Source of the DNA: an uncultured bacterium
GTDB lineage: Bacteria > Bacillota > Clostridia > Oscillospirales > Oscillospiraceae
Assembly: GCA_945873205.1 (NCBI GenBank)
Contig: CAMCCC010000023.1
Span: forward strand, 1 to 34,070
Reading direction: 5' to 3'
DNA length: 34,070 bases
The number at the start of each line of letters is the position of its first letter. Positions within the stretch are counted from its first letter, which is position 1. The notes beneath the pieces were generated by a model that saw only the letters and a list, made by a program, of their open reading frames with translations, searched no databases and had not been told where the DNA came from. Positions 31,124 through 34,070 of the stretch are shown here, one piece after another. A program made the position numbers and the translations under genes.

Positions 31124-32797
31124 ATGAGAAAACCAGGTATCCAGCCAAAGCTTTTTAAGGTTATGAAGGGCTATTCCAAGGCCCAGTTTGCAAAGGATGT
31201 TGTTTCGGGCATCATTGTGGCCATTATTGCGCTGCCCTTGTCCATCGCGCTGGCGCTGGCTTCCGGCGTTGGCCCTGAGCAGGGCATTTACACGGCCATC
31301 GTTGCCGGCTTCCTGATCTCCTTCTTCGGTGGCAGCCGGGTTCAGATTGCCGGCCCCACGGCAGCCTTTGCCACCATTGTTGCCGGCATCGTCGCCAGAA
31401 ACGGCATGGAGGGCCTGATCGCCGCTACCATTATTGCCGGCATTCTCCTGATCCTGATGGGGGTCTGCCGTCTGGGCTCTCTCATTAAATTCATCCCCTA
31501 TACCATTACCACCGGCTTTACCGCCGGCATCGCCGTCACCATTGTGATCGGCCAGCTGAAGGATTTCCTGGGCCTGAGCTACCCGGCGGGAACCACCGCG
31601 GTGGAGACCATTGAGAAGATTGAGGCAGTGGCTGCCAATATCGGCACCATCAACTTCCAGGCGGTAATCGTGGGCGCCGCTTGCCTTGCCATTCTGATCG
31701 TCTGGCCCTATATCAACAAGACCATTCCCGGCTCCCTCGTTGCCGTCATTGCAGGCATTCTCATGGTCAAGATCCTGCATATGCAGGTCAATACCATAGG
31801 GGATCTGTATACCATCAGCAGTTCTCTGCCGGCTTTCCATGTGCCGCACCTGACGCTGGATATCATCCGCAACGAATTCTCGGACGGCTTCACCATCGCC
31901 ATCCTGGCGGCCATTGAATCCCTGCTGTCCTGCGTGGTTGCGGACGGCATGATCAACTCCCGCCACGATTCCAACATGGAGCTGGTGGCCCAGGGCATCG
32001 GCAACATCGGTTCTGCCCTTTTCGGCGGCATCCCCGCCACCGGCGCCATTGCCCGCACCGCTGCCAACATCAAAAACGGCGGCCGCACCCCCATTGCCGG
32101 CATGGTTCACGCCCTGGTTCTGCTGGTTGTCCTGGTGGTGCTGATGCCCTATGCGGCACTGATCCCCATGCCCACCATTGCGGCCATCCTGTTCATGGTG
32201 GCCTACAATATGTGCGGCTGGCGGAACTTCGTCATCCTGGTCAGACGTGCCCCCATCAGCGACGTTGTGGTTCTGGTTGCCACCTTTGTGCTGACCGTGG
32301 TGTTTGACCTGGTGGTGGCCATCGAAGTGGGCATGCTGTTTGCCTGCGTCCTGTTCATGAAGCAAATGAGCGATGAATCCAACATCCGCGGCTGGGTCTA
32401 TGACCCGGACCAGTACGACCCGGAGCACGCCCTGGAGATGCGCACCGTGCCCCAGCAGGTGCGGGTGTATGAGATTACCGGGCCGCTGTTCTTCGGCGTG
32501 GCAGACCGAATTGCTCAAATCACTCTCAAGAGCTTCACCAAATGCCTCATCATCCGCATGAGAGGCGTTCCGGCGGTGGATGCCACCGCCATGCAGGCCA
32601 TGGAAGCCCTGCTGGAGACCTGCAAAAAGAAGGGGGTAAGGCTGATTCTCTCCCATGTGAATGAGCAGCCCTACCGTATGATGGAAAAGGGCGGCTTTGT
32701 CGACCGATTGGGCCGGGAAAATTTCTGCCAGCATATTGATGATGCCCTGGCTTTGGCAGAAACGGTGATTGCGGCAGAGGCAGAACTGACCGTATGA
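31124..32797 (+). CDS. SulP-family anion transporter with STAS domain
   Basis: This encodes 557 residues. The membrane part (1-415) has 14 expected segments with the family signature IVAIIALPLSIALALASGVG, GIYTAIVAGFLISFFGGSRV and QIAGPTAAFATIVAGIVARN. The cytoplasmic STAS domain (about 440-545) contains TGPLFFGVADRI and RMRGVPAVDATAMQAMEALL. SulP proteins carry sulfate, bicarbonate, or dicarboxylates; the substrate is not predictable. Strong AGGTGGA site. No sulfate-reduction genes or carbonic anhydrase adjoin. Confidence 0.94.
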   Translation: MRKPGIQPKLFKVMKGYSKAQFAKDVVSGIIVAIIALPLSIALALASGVGPEQGIYTAIVAGFLISFFGGSRVQIAGPTAAFATIVAGIVARNGMEGLIAATIIAGILLILMGVCRLGSLIKFIPYTITTGFTAGIAVTIVIGQLKDFLGLSYPAGTTAVETIEKIEAVAANIGTINFQAVIVGAACLAILIVWPYINKTIPGSLVAVIAGILMVKILHMQVNTIGDLYTISSSLPAFHVPHLTLDIIRNEFSDGFTIAILAAIESLLSCVVADGMINSRHDSNMELVAQGIGNIGSALFGGIPATGAIARTAANIKNGGRTPIAGMVHALVLLVVLVVLMPYAALIPMPTIAAILFMVAYNMCGWRNFVILVRRAPISDVVVLVATFVLTVVFDLVVAIEVGMLFACVLFMKQMSDESNIRGWVYDPDQYDPEHALEMRTVPQQVRVYEITGPLFFGVADRIAQITLKSFTKCLIIRMRGVPAVDATAMQAMEALLETCKKKGVRLILSHVNEQPYRMMEKGGFVDRLGRENFCQHIDDALALAETVIAAEAELTV

Positions 32798-32805
32798 CAA
32801 GCAGC

Positions 32806-32838
32806 AAAACGGCTTCGGAATCAATCCGAAGCCGTTTT
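32806..32838. terminator. Bidirectional terminator
   Basis: AAAACGGCTTCGGA (32806-32819) pairs with TCCGAAGCCGTTTT (32825-32838). It serves the SulP gene and probably the Spo0A-like gene on the other strand. Confidence 0.9.
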
Positions 32839-32921
32839 TCATCCATGCCGATCACAACGCTTCGCAGCCACTGCTTCATGTCTGAACGCAAAATGCGTCC
32901 TGCAAGCTGCCTGCACCGGGC

Positions 32922-33498
32922 TTACATATGGAATTGATTTTGCCCATTCCTGCTGTCCTCATTGACGGCGCCGGCAGGGAATCGCAATTGAAGATAATCA
33001 GAGATGGTTGCAATAAACTCCGAATTGGTAGGCTTTCCTTTGTTTGGATTCGTGCTGTGCCCGAAATACTTTTCCAACACTTCAATATTCCCTCTGGACC
33101 AGCCGACTTCAATGGCATGGCGGATGGCTCGTTCCACCCGGGAAGGAGTAGTATGAAAATAATACGCGACATCAGGATATAAGGCTTTATAAACCGCCCC
33201 GCGGTAATTTGCATTGTAGTATTCCAGGAGAATGGCTTTGCGGACATATATATGCCCTTTTAAGCTGGCAGGAATCCCGCACTCCAGCAGGATCTGCGTG
33301 GGAATGTATCAGCTCATTCTGGGAAAAGCCGGCAGATGCGCGCTCATCGGAACGGTCACTCCTGACGTCAGGCAACTCCTGCAATACGACAGGGACATGA
33401 ACGCCGCTCATATATGCCGTTTGTTTTTCTTCCCCATGTGTTGAGACAAGCAATGTTTTTGCAGAGGAGAAAGGATTGTTTCCGGATTCTGGTTTCAT
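32922..33498 (-). pseudogene. Receiver-less Spo0A DNA-binding-domain protein, interrupted by a one-base frameshift
   Basis: Frame A starts with ATG at 33498 behind AGGAGG (9-bp gap) and runs to 33187. Frame B, open from 33308 to 32922, encodes the Spo0A C-terminal domain: ILLECGIPASLKGHIYVRKA, TTPSRVERAIRHAIEV, RGNIEVLEKYFGH, NKGKPTNSEFIA. Frame B has no good start. Skipping one base near 33306 joins them as ...SQNELI-IPTQILLECGIP... giving about 191 residues, with conservation to Spo0A resuming exactly at the join. The first 60 residues are not a receiver domain. It may be a recent pseudogene, a sequencing error or a +1 programmed shift. If intact it would bind 0A-box-like sites without phosphorylation of a fused receiver. 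Confidence 0.8.
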
Positions 33499-33721
33499 GT
33501 AGATTAACCTCCTTTGTCGATTCTGTTGTTTTATCTCGTTTTGTTAATCCTCATCTTCTCGCTTTTATGGCTCAATACGGCTTCCAGCAGAAAGCTGTAT
33601 TTCACAAAGAGCACAATTTGTACAGGAGCGCAGCGCAAACCAAAGCATAATGGAATATTAAAATCGGTTTCCTGTGTTGCTGTGATTTGACCATGCGATT
33701 ATTTTGTATTACATATTTGTC
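33499..33721. other. Long AT-rich leader of the Spo0A-like gene
   Basis: No gene is supported here. On the minus strand it would be an untranslated leader of about 215 nt ending in AGGAGG. I see no riboswitch or attenuator pattern in it, only short local hairpins. Confidence 0.5.
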
Positions 33722-33749
33722 ATTATAGCACTTTTGGAATATTTTGCAA
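33722..33749 (-). promoter_or_regulatory. Promoter of the Spo0A-like gene
   Basis: Minus strand: TTGCAA (33749-33744), 16-bp spacer, TATAAT (33727-33722); strong. Confidence 0.72.
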
Positions 33750-33794
33750 GAGGAATTTGTCTTTTTTTAGACATTGGAATAGCTGAAACGGTCG

Positions 33795-33842
33795 AAAAAG
33801 GGCCTGCCGCAGAATTTGCTGTTCTGCGGCAGGCCCTTTTTT
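33795..33842 (-). terminator. Terminator of the Hpt gene
   Basis: AAAAAGGGCCTGCCGCAGAA (33795-33814) pairs with 33822-33841 around a seven-base loop. On the minus strand the stem runs into a T-run. Confidence 0.92.
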
Positions 33843-33858
33843 GCTTGTTGGGAGCTGC

Positions 33859-34070
33859 TCAACGCTCCCCCTGGTATTTACGAATGGCGTCCACGGTATG
33901 TTGATATTCCTGTCTGACATTCTCCAGAAGGGCAACAGCAGCATCGGGAATCGTATCCGCTTCCGGACGCAGTACTTCCGTCAGCCGGCTTACTGCTTCC
34001 AACAGACGGGTAAAGCTCAGGTTTGCACATACGCCTTTCAATGTATGGGCAGCGCGGAACGCCCCCGCCC
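33859..34070 (-). CDS. Hpt-domain histidine phosphotransfer protein, C-terminal part (runs off the window)
   Basis: About 70 residues are visible and the frame stays open at the window edge. FRAAHTLKGVCANLSF is the Hpt phosphorylation motif (A-H-x-L-K-G), with His as the phosphoryl acceptor, followed by two helices (FTRLLEAVSRLTEVLR and AAVALLENVRQEYQHTVDAI) of the four-helix bundle. It could be a stand-alone phosphorelay protein or the tail of a hybrid kinase or response regulator; the upstream part is needed to decide. The TTG at 34041 is internal, not a start. Confidence 0.85.
   Translation of the reverse strand, partial: AGAFRAAHTLKGVCANLSFTRLLEAVSRLTEVLRPEADTIPDAAVALLENVRQEYQHTVDAIRKYQGER

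Noticed and set aside
30962-32842. 626-codon open frame on the minus strand
   Set aside because: Antisense to the SulP transporter, which has clear family motifs.
32876-33247. 123-codon minus-strand frame as a real gene
   Set aside because: It overlaps the Spo0A-domain frame, shows no family motif, and would start in the middle of the conserved domain.
33602-33694. 30-codon minus-strand frame (MVKSQQHRK...) in the Spo0A-like leader
   Set aside because: No ribosome binding site and no codon pattern suggesting control; likely chance.
1-34070. CRISPR arrays, insertion sequences, prophage or integration sites
   Set aside because: No regularly spaced repeats, transposase or integrase genes, or target-site duplications were seen.

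Overview
The window looks like a chromosomal stretch of a GC-rich, spore-forming, anaerobic Clostridia bacterium, most likely Oscillospiraceae-like. The reasons are a V-type ATP synthase, a spoVAC gene, a Spo0A-type DNA-binding domain, Rrf2 and PocR/AraC regulators, strong AGGAGG ribosome binding sites, and a group 4 [NiFe] hydrogenase with no oxygen-dependent enzymes. No phage, transposase or CRISPR array is visible.

Layout. 1-1556: the end of a V-type ATP synthase operon (subunits B and D). 1.6-3.2 kb: an ATC-hydrolase-like gene and a VanY-type carboxypeptidase. 3.2-4.9 kb: an Rrf2 regulator divergent from cysK, with an untracked 26-codon Cys/Arg-rich reading frame in the cysK leader. 4.9-5.4 kb: a tiny divergent pair, a ribbon-helix-helix protein and a zinc-ribbon protein, around a perfect palindrome. 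5.4-10.1 kb, minus strand: glpK, a membrane-anchored alpha/beta hydrolase and a PocR/AraC regulator, plausibly a glycerol-responsive region. 10.3-11.4 kb: a small membrane protein, tRNA-Val(GAC) and an orphan spoVAC. 11.5-14.2 kb: a LysR regulator divergent from a sodium:neurotransmitter-symporter family transporter.

14.4-27.5 kb is the centrepiece: one co-directional run of 18 genes behind a perfect consensus promoter. It contains the maturation genes hypF-hypC-hypD-hypE, the hydrogenase subunits equivalent to MbhK and MbhL, hypA, the Mrp-like membrane genes (MbhA-B-C-D-E-F-G-H equivalents, with a C-terminal extension on MbhH that may be a fused MbhI), and MbhM, MbhJ and MbhN equivalents. 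It encodes a ferredoxin-type, ion-pumping, membrane-bound hydrogenase of Mbh type together with most of its own nickel-iron cofactor assembly line. The gene order differs from the archaeal mbh operon, the MbhN-like subunit has four rather than two predicted [4Fe-4S] sites, and hypB and a maturation protease are not in the window.

27.6-30.3 kb: an NhaC antiporter translationally coupled to an M20 peptidase. 30.3-32.8 kb: a zinc-ribbon membrane protein and a SulP anion transporter with a STAS domain. 32.9-34.07 kb, minus strand: a Spo0A DNA-binding-domain protein without a receiver domain, split by a one-base frameshift, and the end of an Hpt phosphotransfer protein that runs off the window.

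Working together: the hydrogenase would oxidise reduced ferredoxin, release H2 and build a Na+ or H+ gradient. The V-type ATPase, NhaC and the sodium-coupled transporter could use or exchange that gradient. This ion economy is inference from families; the ion used cannot be read from the sequence.
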